From: Burkholderiales bacterium
Lineage (GTDB): Bacteria > Pseudomonadota > Gammaproteobacteria > Burkholderiales > Usitatibacteraceae
Direction of reading: 5' to 3'
NCBI GenBank assembly: GCA_017880705.1
Contig: JADGRS010000047.1
Span: 1 to 12,653 of the forward strand
Length of the DNA stretch: 12,653 nucleotides
Part shown: positions 1-7,411 of the stretch, piece by piece
Layout of the letters: each line of letters begins with the position of its first letter
How positions within the stretch are numbered: position 1 is the stretch's first letter
The notes under the pieces: generated by a model
What the model saw: only the letters and a program-made list of their open reading frames with translations
What the model was told of the DNA's origin: nothing
The model's database searches: none
Made by a program: the position numbers and the translations under genes

Positions 1-620
1 TCCTGCGGACCGCACCCGCGCGATTGCGCGGCGCCGCCCGCGCGCTCGAGCGCGGGGCCCGGTGCGATCACGATCGCGACGGCGCCGCCCGTGTCAGCCC
101 GGTATGCGTCGGCGAGGGTGCCGTCGTGGACGATCGCGCCCGCGTTGTCGCGCACGGTGATCGTGCCGAGCGCGGTCCCGGGGGTCATGTCGAGGCACGC
201 GCGGCTCACGCCGCAGTTCAGCAGCCCCTTGTACTTGCTCGACACGGCATACCAGAGGCGTTCGCCGTAGCCGTCGCGCAGGTCGGAGATGCCGAGCGTC
301 TTCCACGGCAGGCGGCCGAGCCGCTGCTCCTGGCCGCTGTCGCCAGTCTGCGATCCGCAGGTCGATTCGGCCCAGCCGTCGTCGTCGAGATCCGGGCACG
401 GAAGGTAGCCGGGGCCCACGACCGCGTTGATCGGGCGATCGGCAGCGTAGGCGATGAGCGCCTCGCGCGCCTCGGCGAGGGCGCGTTCGCTCGCGCGGTC
501 GGCGCGCGAGTTCGCCCCGGGAGAGGCGAGCTCGATCGCGAACAGGAGGCCGATGCACGCGACGACGAGGAGCGTGGCGACCACGAGCGCGCTTCCCTCC
601 TGCGCGCGGCCCTTCGCCAT
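1..620 (-). CDS. Minor pilin-like protein, MshP/PilX/GspK style (3' end cut off by window edge)
   Basis: The frame is open from an ATG at 620 to the left edge (206 codons, no stop), so the C-terminus is missing. The start has an excellent Shine-Dalgarno, GGAGG, 6 nt upstream. The N-terminus is short and basic (K3, R5), followed by E8-G9 and a hydrophobic stretch (residues 10-29, beginning SALVVATLLVV). This looks like a class III signal cut after G9. Glu5 of the mature helix, present in major pilins, is absent, as in the GspK/PilX-type minor pilins. Residues 45-60 continue the helix. After that come LPCPD (73-77), a DxDxDG loop (D77, D79, D81, G82), RLPW (103-106), a D-x-Y-G-x-R-LWYAV stretch (116-125) and a cysteine-rich part (C75, C88, C136, C142). 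Similar LPCPD/RLPW/LWYAV proteins accompany betaproteobacterial pilus clusters, from memory. Likely role: a priming or tip minor pilin. It could instead be another exported pilus-associated protein. The gene lies 99 bp after the mshK-like gene on the same strand. Confidence 0.82.
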   Translation of the reverse strand, partial: MAKGRAQEGSALVVATLLVVACIGLLFAIELASPGANSRADRASERALAEAREALIAYAADRPINAVVGPGYLPCPDLDDDGWAESTCGSQTGDSGQEQRLGRLPWKTLGISDLRDGYGERLWYAVSSKYKGLLNCGVSRACLDMTPGTALGTITVRDNAGAIVHDGTLADAYRADTGGAVAIVIAPGPALERAGGAAQSRGCGPQ

Positions 621-626
621 GTTCCG

Positions 627-631
627 CCTCC
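627..631 (-). promoter_or_regulatory. Shine-Dalgarno GGAGG of the pilin-like gene
   Basis: On the minus strand GGAGG is followed by CGGAAC and then the ATG at 620, a 6-nt spacing. It fixes the start of the pilin-like gene and is the clearest ribosome binding site in the window. The rest of the 99-bp gap (621-719) holds a small inverted repeat, CGAAT-GCG-ATTCG (693-705). I see no convincing promoter or terminator there. Confidence 0.8.
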
Positions 632-719
632 GCTCTCGAATGTCCCGGCTACTGAATAGCAGCGCGGCGCTCGACGGGCGCGCGAAAAGGCTCGAATGCG
701 ATTCGCGGACTTCGCTTGA

Positions 720-1076
720 CTAGCGCGAGGGCTTGCGCTCGATGCGAAGCCTCTCTCCACCGGAGGGCGTGCCGAGGATCGCCGGGTCGAGGAGAGGATC
801 GGCGCCGGAGCGCCGCACGACGACCGGGGTGCCGTCGATCCATATCGTGTTGCGCCCGTCGCTGCGGCGCACGAATCCCGTGACTGCGGGCTCCGGGCGG
901 CCGGCGCTGTCGACGGCGACCTGCGTTCCCGGCTCCCCGCGCCGCAGGCGGTCGAGGCGCTCGCGCTCCTGCGGCGTGGTGAAGAGCGTGCCGAGCGTGT
1001 CGAGCGTCGCGCTCGCGGCGCAGCCCGCCGAGAGCGCGAGCGCCAGCGCGGCGAGAGCCCTAGGTGCCGCGCGCAT
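720..1076 (-). CDS. Small exported MshK/PilP-like protein, probable lipoprotein
   Basis: This 118-residue protein has a basic start (R2, R6), a hydrophobic core (residues 7-17) and Cys19 in the context LSAGC. Serine at -3 makes this an imperfect lipobox, so signal peptidase I cleavage near AASA (20-23) is the alternative. The mature part has a conserved-looking LFTTPQERERLDRLR segment (31-45). It then has a short beta-rich domain, VTGFVRRSDGRNTIWIDG (65-82), whose pattern fits the small periplasmic MshK/PilP/GspC-type proteins that contact the secretin. Position right after the MshJ-like gene supports MshK, but sequence identity to MshK is not something I can confirm. The ATG at 1076 lies inside the end of the MshJ-like gene (17-bp overlap) and has AAGGA a few bases upstream. 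The product probably sits in the periplasm between platform and secretin. Confidence 0.78.
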   Translation of the reverse strand: MRAAPRALAALALALSAGCAASATLDTLGTLFTTPQERERLDRLRRGEPGTQVAVDSAGRPEPAVTGFVRRSDGRNTIWIDGTPVVVRRSGADPLLDPAILGTPSGGERLRIERKPSR

Positions 1077-1677
1077 GTTTTTCCTTCAGCGTGATCCACT
1101 CGAGCGTGCATTCGGCCTCGACGCGCGGCTGGATGGAATCGGCGCCCGGCGCTTCGACGCGCCTCATGGTGCACCGGTCGACCGGATAGAAGCCCTGCTG
1201 ATTGCGCGAGAGCGCGTCGATGAAGCCCAGCAGGTCGCCCTCGTGGAGCGCGCGCGCCTTGATCTTCACGCGGCTCGCGCGCACGTCCACGGAGTTGAAC
1301 ACAAGGCCTCCCGCGAGCTGCAGGGGCCGCTGCGGCGCCACCTCGTAGTCGAGGGCCGGGATCTGGTATTTCGCGCGCAGGGAATTGACCAGCTCCACCA
1401 GGTCGAGGCGGCGCTCGCCCTGGAGCATGCCGCGCTCGACGAGCGTGCGGAACACGTCCGCCGATTCCTGGAGGCTGTCGCGCTCGCGGCGCGCGCCGTC
1501 CAGGCGCGTGCGCGCTTCCTGGAGGAGGCGGCTCGAGTTCGCGGCGTCGAGCTTCTCCTTGTTCGCGTACCAATGGGCACCCGCGACGATTCCCGCTCCG
1601 GCGAGAAGCGCGAGGGCGAGAAGCGCCCAAGACATGGCGAGGGCGCGGCGGCCTTCGGCGCTGAAAATCTGGCTCAT
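1060..1677 (-). CDS. mshJ: MshJ/PilO-like bitopic alignment protein
   Basis: The 205-residue product has a short cytoplasmic start, one membrane helix (about residues 14-36) and a predicted coiled coil (about 38-80, rich in R/E/L). A small periplasmic alpha/beta domain follows (about 85-195). This is the layout of PilO, GspM and MshJ, which pair with PilN/GspL-like partners in the inner-membrane alignment complex of type IV pili and type II secretion. The ATG at 1677 overlaps the stop of the MshI-like gene as ATGA, which indicates translational coupling. Two cysteines in the periplasmic domain (C169, C190) could form a disulfide. The family call rests on topology, size and gene order more than on residue motifs. 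The same frame stays open far upstream into mshI, but that part is a shadow. Confidence 0.8.
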   Translation of the reverse strand: MSQIFSAEGRRALAMSWALLALALLAGAGIVAGAHWYANKEKLDAANSSRLLQEARTRLDGARRERDSLQESADVFRTLVERGMLQGERRLDLVELVNSLRAKYQIPALDYEVAPQRPLQLAGGLVFNSVDVRASRVKIKARALHEGDLLGFIDALSRNQQGFYPVDRCTMRRVEAPGADSIQPRVEAECTLEWITLKEKHARGT

Positions 1678-3287
1678 GCCGGCCCCTGCCGCTCGCGCAC
1701 GACGCGCAGCACGAAGCGCGGCTCCATGGAGCTCGGCTCGCCCTCGGCATGACGCCCCTGCAGCGCGATCGACGGGTTCGTGTCGAGCGGGCTCTCCATC
1801 ACGTCGGCGCGAAATCCCTCGATGCGCCCGATGTCGGCGGCGAGCTTCTCGACCTCCGCCATCGCGCCGCGGAAGTCGTTCGTGGAAACGCGCACCGTCG
1901 CCTCGATCAAGGCGACCTCGAAGCGCCCGCCGGCGAACGTCGGGCCCGCGCTCGTCTCCTGCGGGTTGGGCGCCTCGACCGCCTTTCCGACCGACTTCAC
2001 GGGCGGAGCCTCGGGCGCCGCCGTCATCGCGATGCGCGGCGTCGACTTCGGATCGTCGGTCGCCTGCCACGCGAGCTGCGACAGGCGCACGCTCGGATGC
2101 GCGCGCATGACTTGCGACAGCGGCACCATGAAGTCGAGGAGCATCGGGAATCCGCGGATGGAGTTGTTGTAGAAGCTCACGGCATCGCGCATTGTCGATC
2201 CCCCGACTCCGAAGGAAGGCAGCGCCTTGGTGATGCCTTCGTAGTCGCGATTCAACGCGTTCATCTCCTGCGCCAGGCGCTGGTCGGCCTCGCTCTTCTG
2301 GAGTACCAGCGAGACGTTCCAGCCGCCCCACGCGACGCTCGCGGCGACCACGCCCGCGGCGACCTGGTTGATCGCGATGCGCGCGCTCCTCTGCGTCGCA
2401 TGGCGGCGCAGCTCGGGCGAGGCGTAGTGGTTCTCGGCCTTGCGCAGCAGGAAGAGGTGCACGATCACCTCCTCCGCCGTGGAATCGAGGGGCGGAGGCT
2501 TCAGGCCGAGCTTCTGCGCGACCTGCTCGATGTCGAGAAGGTGGTATTGCAGTTGCGCGAAATCCCGCAGCGCGGACTCGATCGCCGGCCGGTCGTTCTT
2601 GTGTACCAGTATGCAGACCTCCAGCCGGTCGTCCTGGGCGAAGTGGCGCAGGCTGTCGAGGTACTGCCAGGTGCGCGTCGTCTCCTCGGCGATCATCGTG
2701 CCGAGGCTCTGCCCTTCCTCGAGGTCGATGGGCGTCAGGCGGCTGAACTTGATCTCGCGATCGCGGAAATAGGTCTGGCGGATCGCGTCGCCCGGCGTGA
2801 AGGTCACCAGGAGCGCGTGCGGGAAGAGAAGGTCGAGCTCGTCGAGGAGCATGCCGCTGAACACGGCCGACGAGTGGATCCCCTCGAGCGGCACCTTCAG
2901 CCGCTCGATGATCTCGAGCCACGGGCGCAGCACCTCGCCGTTGGTGATCGCGGTGTAGAGCACGCGGTCGTCGCGGCGCCCCTCGGCCTCGCGGCCCTGC
3001 AGCAGCGCGTGGCGGTATGGGGTGTTGCGGAAGATCTGCGAGAGCTTGCGGGCGAGGAGCGCCTCGCGGTCGCGCTTGCCCACGTGCGGGATGGTGTCGA
3101 GGCGGAAGTCCTCTTCGGCGAGGTCGGTGAAGATGTGCGCCGGGACACCGGTCATGCCGGCGAGGTAGCGCTCGAAGGCGTTCGCGCCCGCGCCCGCGAC
3201 CGCGAACTCGCGGCGCGAGACGATGCGCCCGCGCCTGGCGACGAGGCTCACGAGGCGCGTGTTGGTGAGGTAGAGGAAGTGCTTCAC
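1674..3287 (-). CDS. mshI: MshI-like inner-membrane protein, PilM-like and PilN-like halves in one chain
   Basis: The product has 537 residues. Residues 1 to about 295 are soluble and presumably cytoplasmic. They open with KHFLYLTNTRLVSLVARRGR, and the segment around 136-170 (IHSSAVFSGMLL, then LLVTFTPGDAIRQTYFRD) looks like the strand-turn pattern of PilM/GspL actin-like folds. One membrane helix follows (about 305-328). A periplasmic part of about 205 residues starts with a coiled-coil-like stretch (330-355), has a linker rich in A/P/K (421-447) and ends with a beta-alpha-beta-like PilN-type region (455-530). As I recall, classical MshI is nearer 300 residues, so this looks like a GspL-like fusion of the PilM and PilN roles. 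The GTG at 3287 is 4 bp after the mshG stop, with AGGA unusually close to it. Translation is therefore probably coupled to mshG. The stop overlaps the MshJ start (ATGA). No convincing catalytic motif is seen. Confidence 0.78.
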   Translation of the reverse strand: MKHFLYLTNTRLVSLVARRGRIVSRREFAVAGAGANAFERYLAGMTGVPAHIFTDLAEEDFRLDTIPHVGKRDREALLARKLSQIFRNTPYRHALLQGREAEGRRDDRVLYTAITNGEVLRPWLEIIERLKVPLEGIHSSAVFSGMLLDELDLLFPHALLVTFTPGDAIRQTYFRDREIKFSRLTPIDLEEGQSLGTMIAEETTRTWQYLDSLRHFAQDDRLEVCILVHKNDRPAIESALRDFAQLQYHLLDIEQVAQKLGLKPPPLDSTAEEVIVHLFLLRKAENHYASPELRRHATQRSARIAINQVAAGVVAASVAWGGWNVSLVLQKSEADQRLAQEMNALNRDYEGITKALPSFGVGGSTMRDAVSFYNNSIRGFPMLLDFMVPLSQVMRAHPSVRLSQLAWQATDDPKSTPRIAMTAAPEAPPVKSVGKAVEAPNPQETSAGPTFAGGRFEVALIEATVRVSTNDFRGAMAEVEKLAADIGRIEGFRADVMESPLDTNPSIALQGRHAEGEPSSMEPRFVLRVVRERQGPA

Positions 3288-3291
3288 GGTC

Positions 3292-4494
3292 CTAGAACTT
3301 GATCTTCGAGATCACGTCGTAGATCGGCAGGAAGATCGAGTAGAGGATCGCCATGATGAGGAATCCCAGCACCACGGTGGTCGCGGGTCCCAGGAGAGTC
3401 TGCATGCGCGAGATGCTGTCGCGCACCTGGCGGTTGTAGAAGTAGCTCACGTTCAGCAGCGCCGTGTCGAGCGCGCCGGTCGACTCGCCCACCCGCAGCA
3501 TGCGCAGCACCAGCGGCGGAAACAGCTTCGTCGCGACGAACGCCTGGGAGATGCCCTGTCCCTCGGAGATGCTGCGCCCGACCCGCTGCAGGCCTTCCTC
3601 CATGATGCGGTTGCCGACGATCTTCTCGCAGATCTGGATGCAGTCGAGCACGCTGATGCCCGCCTTGTAGAGCAGCGCGAAGTACGTGGAGAAGCGCGCG
3701 AGGATGATCTTCTGGCGCACTTCGCCCAGGATCGGCACCTTCAGCCCGAGCTCGTCGATCAGGCGCTGCGCCTTCTCGTTGGTGCGCGCGAACACCAACG
3801 CGCCGGTCACGAGCGCGATGGGAACGCCCAGGAGGAGGTACCACCAGCGCACGAATATGTTGGAGATGAAGACCAGGACCTCGGTCTCGCGCGGCAGCTT
3901 CGGCACCAGGGACTTGAAGGTCGAGGCGAGCTGCGGCACGAGGACCGTCATCAGCACGAAGATGACCGCGATGATGACGACGAAGACGAGCGTCGGATAG
4001 ACCATCGCCTTCTGCGCCTGGCTCGAGATCTCGTCCTGCCACTTGAGGTTCTCGGAGAGCTCGTCGAGCACCTCGGTCATCTGCCCGCTCTCCTCGCCCG
4101 CGCGCACCAGCGCCACGAAGACGTTGTCGAAGCAGTACGAATGGTTGGCCATCGCCTCGGAGAGCTTCAGGCCGCCGCCCACGTCCTCGAGAATGCTCGC
4201 GAGCACCTGCCGGAAGCCGGCGTTGTCGACGGTGTCGCGCAGGTCGGTGAGGGCCTCCATGATGTTGACTCCCGCCTTGAGCAGCTGCGAGAGGTGGAAG
4301 CAGAAGGTGATGAGCTCCTGGCGCGAGACCTGGCGCGTGCGCGCCGCGGTGGAGCGCTTGACGCCTTCGAAGGTCACGAGGTCGAGCCCGAGGCGCCTCA
4401 GGCGCATCTCGAGGTCGATCCCGTTGGCGGCGTCGAGGTTCCCGGTGGAGATGTGCCCGTCGGCGTCGACGGCCCGGTACGCGAAGAGCGCCAT
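3292..4494 (-). CDS. mshG: Type IV pilus inner-membrane platform protein MshG (GspF/PilC family)
   Basis: At 400 residues this is the usual length for the family. It has two repeated T2SSF cytoplasmic domains (about 58-180 and 262-390). The first opens QELITFCFHLSQLLKAGVNI and the second has ILARFSTYFALLYKAGISVL. Both contain the family's R-x-GE-x-(S/T)G element (RAGEESG at 131-137, RVGESTG at 334-340). Membrane helices lie at about 164-187, 217-235 and 370-392. The N-terminal 45 residues begin FAYRAVDADG, typical of GspF. The protein anchors the extension ATPase and passes its motion to pilin subunits during assembly. The ATG at 4494 is 14 bp after the mshE stop, and a GAGGGGG run overlapping that stop can serve as the ribosome binding site. 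It is followed 4 bp later by the MshI-like gene. The family assignment is secure. The MSHA subtype follows from its neighbours. Confidence 0.95.
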   Translation of the reverse strand: MALFAYRAVDADGHISTGNLDAANGIDLEMRLRRLGLDLVTFEGVKRSTAARTRQVSRQELITFCFHLSQLLKAGVNIMEALTDLRDTVDNAGFRQVLASILEDVGGGLKLSEAMANHSYCFDNVFVALVRAGEESGQMTEVLDELSENLKWQDEISSQAQKAMVYPTLVFVVIIAVIFVLMTVLVPQLASTFKSLVPKLPRETEVLVFISNIFVRWWYLLLGVPIALVTGALVFARTNEKAQRLIDELGLKVPILGEVRQKIILARFSTYFALLYKAGISVLDCIQICEKIVGNRIMEEGLQRVGRSISEGQGISQAFVATKLFPPLVLRMLRVGESTGALDTALLNVSYFYNRQVRDSISRMQTLLGPATTVVLGFLIMAILYSIFLPIYDVISKIKF

Positions 4495-4508
4495 AGGCTA
4501 GCGCCCCC

Positions 4509-6224
4509 TCAGATCACGCGGTCGGTCAGGTCGACCACGCGCGAGATTTCCTCCAGGCTCGTCTGCCCGAGCAGCACGCGCGAGATCGCGTCGTCGGAGA
4601 GCGTGCGGAAGCCCTTGCGGCTCGCGTCCGCGCGGATCTCGCGGCCCGTCGCGCGGCGCGCGATGAGCTCGTCGATCTCGGCGTCGAGCTTGAAGAGCTC
4701 CATGATCGCGACGCGCCCCTTGTAGCCCATGTTGTCGCAACGCGCGCATCCCACCGCCTGGAACACGGGGCGCGTGTCGTCGGCCTCCATGCCGAGGATG
4801 CGGCGCGTCGAGGGGTCCGGGTTGTAGGGCGCCTTGCACTGCGAGCAGAGCTTGCGCACCAGTCGCTGGGCGATGACGCCGATGATGTTGCCCGCCATGA
4901 TGTCGGGAAGGACGCCCAGGTCCATGAGGCGCGGCATCGCGCCGATGGAGGAGTTGGTATGCAGCGTCGAGTACACCTGGTGGCCGGTCATGGCGGCGCG
5001 GAACGCCATCTCGGCGGTTTCCTGGTCGCGGATCTCGCCCACCAGGATCACGTCGGGATCCTGGCGCATCATCGAGCGGATGCCGGATGCGAAATCGAGC
5101 TTCACCACCTCGTTCACCGAGGTCTGGCGGATCATCGCCATCGGATACTCGACGGGATCCTCGAGGGTCATGATGTTGATGCCCTCGGTGTTGATGTAGT
5201 TCAGGATCGAGTAGAGGGTCGTCGTCTTGCCGCTTCCCGTGGGGCCGGTCACGAGGATGATGCCCTCGGGACGCGCGAGCATCAGCTTCAGCGTCTTCAG
5301 GTCCTCGGCGTGCAGGCCCAGGTCCTCGAGGGGCACGATGCCCTTGTCGCGGTCGAGGATGCGCAGCACGATGTTCTCGCCGTGCGTGGTCGGCTGCGAC
5401 GAGACGCGGAAGTCCACCTGGTGCCCGGAGAGCATGAGCGAGATGCGCCCGTCCTGGGGCGCGCGCGTCTCGGCGATGTTCATGTTGCTCATCACCTTCA
5501 GGCGCACCACCATCGCCGCCCAGTAGTTCTTGTGCAGCGACCGGATCTGGCGCAACACTCCGTCGACACGGTAGCGGATGCGCAGGAACCCCTGCTCGGG
5601 CTCGAAGTGGATGTCGGAGGCGCTCTTCTTCACCGCGTCGTTCAGGAGCGCGTCGACCAGGCGCACCACGGGCTGCGAGTACTCGTCGAAGTCGGCGGCG
5701 AGCGACTGGTAGTCGATCTCGCCGGTCTCGATCTCGTTCAGGATCCCGTCGATCGACAGCTCGAAGCCGTAGTGGTGCTCGATGCCGATGGTGATGTCGG
5801 ATTCGCGCGCGAGCACCTGCTCGATGCGCAGGTCCTCCCGCGCGAGCGCGCGGATCTGGTCGAGCGCGACCACGTTCGCGGGATCGCTCACGGCGATGAG
5901 CAGGAGCTTCTTGTCGACGTCGTAGCTCACCGGGAGGACGTGGTAGCGGCGCGCCATGTCCTTCGGGACCAGCGCGATCGCCGCCGGATCGACGATGGTG
6001 TTCTCGAGATCGATGGAGACTTGTCCAAGAGTCTCCGAGAGGATGTCGCGGATCGTGGCCTCGGTCACGAAGCCGAGAGTCACGAGCACCTTGCCGAGCG
6101 GCGCCTTGAAGCGTTTCTGCTCCGTCAGCGCGATGTTGAGCTGGTCGGAGCTGATGATCCCCTTGTGGAGCAGCGTCTGCCCGAGGGGAACCTGCGAGAG
6201 CGGCGCGGACTGCACTGTGCCCAT
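4509..6224 (-). CDS. mshE: Pilus extension ATPase MshE (GspE/PilB family) with MshEN domain
   Basis: The product is a 571-residue cytoplasmic hexameric ATPase that powers pilin polymerisation. An MshEN-type N-domain holds two 24-residue motifs, at 13-36 and 42-65, separated by exactly five residues. Another N-terminal segment runs to about 150. The motor domain has Walker A GPTGSGKTT (327-335), an Asp box TLEDPVEY (353-360), Walker B DVILVGEIRD (391-400, E397), a His box TGHQVYSTLHTN (413-424) and a CxxC pair at C460/C463 and C493/C496, the zinc site of GspE/PilB proteins. It is complete and looks active. MshE of Vibrio cholerae binds cyclic-di-GMP through these N-terminal motifs. Here the usual Arg that opens each motif (R-L-G) is Pro in both (P13, P42), so binding may be altered. 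The ATG at 6224 overlaps the mshN stop as TAATG, with GGAG 8 nt upstream. Confidence 0.96.
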   Translation of the reverse strand: MGTVQSAPLSQVPLGQTLLHKGIISSDQLNIALTEQKRFKAPLGKVLVTLGFVTEATIRDILSETLGQVSIDLENTIVDPAAIALVPKDMARRYHVLPVSYDVDKKLLLIAVSDPANVVALDQIRALAREDLRIEQVLARESDITIGIEHHYGFELSIDGILNEIETGEIDYQSLAADFDEYSQPVVRLVDALLNDAVKKSASDIHFEPEQGFLRIRYRVDGVLRQIRSLHKNYWAAMVVRLKVMSNMNIAETRAPQDGRISLMLSGHQVDFRVSSQPTTHGENIVLRILDRDKGIVPLEDLGLHAEDLKTLKLMLARPEGIILVTGPTGSGKTTTLYSILNYINTEGINIMTLEDPVEYPMAMIRQTSVNEVVKLDFASGIRSMMRQDPDVILVGEIRDQETAEMAFRAAMTGHQVYSTLHTNSSIGAMPRLMDLGVLPDIMAGNIIGVIAQRLVRKLCSQCKAPYNPDPSTRRILGMEADDTRPVFQAVGCARCDNMGYKGRVAIMELFKLDAEIDELIARRATGREIRADASRKGFRTLSDDAISRVLLGQTSLEEISRVVDLTDRVI

Positions 6225-7411
6225 TACCTGAGCTCCGCGAGCCGCCGCGCCACGGGGCCCGGATCGAACTGCGTCGCCGCGCCCTGCGCCGCGTCGAGCG
6301 CGCGCCGGTAATAGTCGGCCGCGAGCCGCGTCTGGCGAAGGTGATCGAGGCTCACCGCGAGGTTGTAGAGGACGTCGGCGTTCGCGGGATCGAGGCGATA
6401 CGCCTCGAAGTACTCCACCTGCGCCTCGTTCCATCGCGATTGCGACGCGTACAGGTTCCCCAGCGTGTAGTGCAGCTGCGGGCTGCGATCGTCGCGCGCG
6501 ATGTTGGCGCGAATCTGCGACTCGAGTCCCTCGGGCTGCGAATAGTCGGCGAGGGACGCCAGGCCCGCGAGCGCCGTGCCGTTGCGCGGATCGATGTCGA
6601 GCGCCTTGCGGTAGTGGCTCGCGGCGAGCATGCGGTTGCCGGAGCGCGCCTCGATCGTCGCCACGCCGAGCTGCGCGTCGACGTTGCTGGGATCGGCCGC
6701 GATCGCCGCCGCGTAGCTGCGCCGCGCGAGCGCGACGTCGCCGATGCGCAGCGCCGCGTAGCCCGCCGCGACTTCGGCCGGCACGCGCGGCTTTTCCGTC
6801 GATGGCGCGAGCCTCATGGGCGGCGCGGCCGAGGGCGCCGCGGATTCGCGCATGAGCTTGGCAAGCTTCTCGCCCGTAGCGGAACGCCCCGCGGGCACGG
6901 CGTTCGAGGGCTCGGGCGCCGGGGGAGGCTGGATCGCCGCCGTCGGCTGCTGCGGGGGCGGCATAAGGACTTCGAACTTCGGCGAGGTGTCCGCGATCGC
7001 GGGCGCGGGGAGGATGGGCGCGAGGCGCGGGCGCGCGCTCGCCGCGACGCGCAGGGCGGGGGCGTTCACGGTGAGCCATGTGTAGACTCCCGCCGTCCCG
7101 ACCACCAGCACGAGGACACCTAGGCCCACCCAAAGCCAGGCGCCTTTGCGCGAGCGCTCGCCCGCGGCCGGCGCCTTGGCCTGGAATACGTTCTGCGCGG
7201 CCGCCGCGCCCGGAGCGTCGCCTCGAGCGGGCGGGACCGTCGCGGGCGCCGGCGCCGCGGGCTTGATCGGCGCGAGCTCGAGCGACGGGACCGCAGATTC
7301 GTTGGCGGGCGGTGCCGAGACCGCGCGCGTCCGGTCCGGCTCGGGGCGATCGCCCTGCTTCGCGAGCTTCTCCTGCTCCGCGCGTTTCAACGCGTCGAGG
7401 AGAAGGCTCAC
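6224..7411 (-). CDS. mshN: MshN-like bitopic TPR protein
   Basis: I place the start at the GTG at 7411, giving 395 residues that begin SLLLDALKRAEQEK. This amphipathic segment is characteristic of the N-terminus of this family. The GTG overlaps the mshL stop (GTGA) and has GGAG 6 nt upstream. A cytoplasmic Pro/Ala-rich region (30-85) leads to one membrane helix (about 90-113). A long Pro-rich periplasmic linker (120-210) follows, then tetratricopeptide repeats from about 211 to 375 (for example YRKALDIDPRNGTALAGLA at 267-285 and EAYRLDPANADVLYNLAV at 336-353). In MSHA systems the TPR protein is thought to bridge the inner-membrane machine and the secretin, perhaps as a pilotin or stability factor. 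A longer reading with an upstream ATG (7516) would overlap mshL by over 100 bp and is disfavoured. Confidence 0.85.
   Translation of the reverse strand: MSLLLDALKRAEQEKLAKQGDRPEPDRTRAVSAPPANESAVPSLELAPIKPAAPAPATVPPARGDAPGAAAAQNVFQAKAPAAGERSRKGAWLWVGLGVLVLVVGTAGVYTWLTVNAPALRVAASARPRLAPILPAPAIADTSPKFEVLMPPPQQPTAAIQPPPAPEPSNAVPAGRSATGEKLAKLMRESAAPSAAPPMRLAPSTEKPRVPAEVAAGYAALRIGDVALARRSYAAAIAADPSNVDAQLGVATIEARSGNRMLAASHYRKALDIDPRNGTALAGLASLADYSQPEGLESQIRANIARDDRSPQLHYTLGNLYASQSRWNEAQVEYFEAYRLDPANADVLYNLAVSLDHLRQTRLAADYYRRALDAAQGAATQFDPGPVARRLAELR

Noticed and set aside
1678..2922. Upstream extension of the mshJ frame (620 codons in total)
   Set aside because: It lies in a shadow frame of mshI. 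Real membrane-protein features begin only at the ATG at 1677, which overlaps the mshI stop as ATGA.
1749..3302. A 517-codon plus-strand open frame antisense to mshI
   Set aside because: Its composition is the same Arg/Glu/Val/Leu shadow type seen elsewhere on the plus strand. It has no recognisable motif and no start signal.
4959..6311. A 450-codon plus-strand open frame antisense to mshE
   Set aside because: It is the complement of the strongly conserved MshE ATPase motifs, and the translation shows no family features.
6225..7133. Upstream extension of the mshE frame (874 codons in total)
   Set aside because: The extension is rich in Arg/Ala/Gly and overlaps the TPR protein in another frame. 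The MshEN domain begins right after the ATG at 6224, which has a good ribosome binding site and a TAATG junction.
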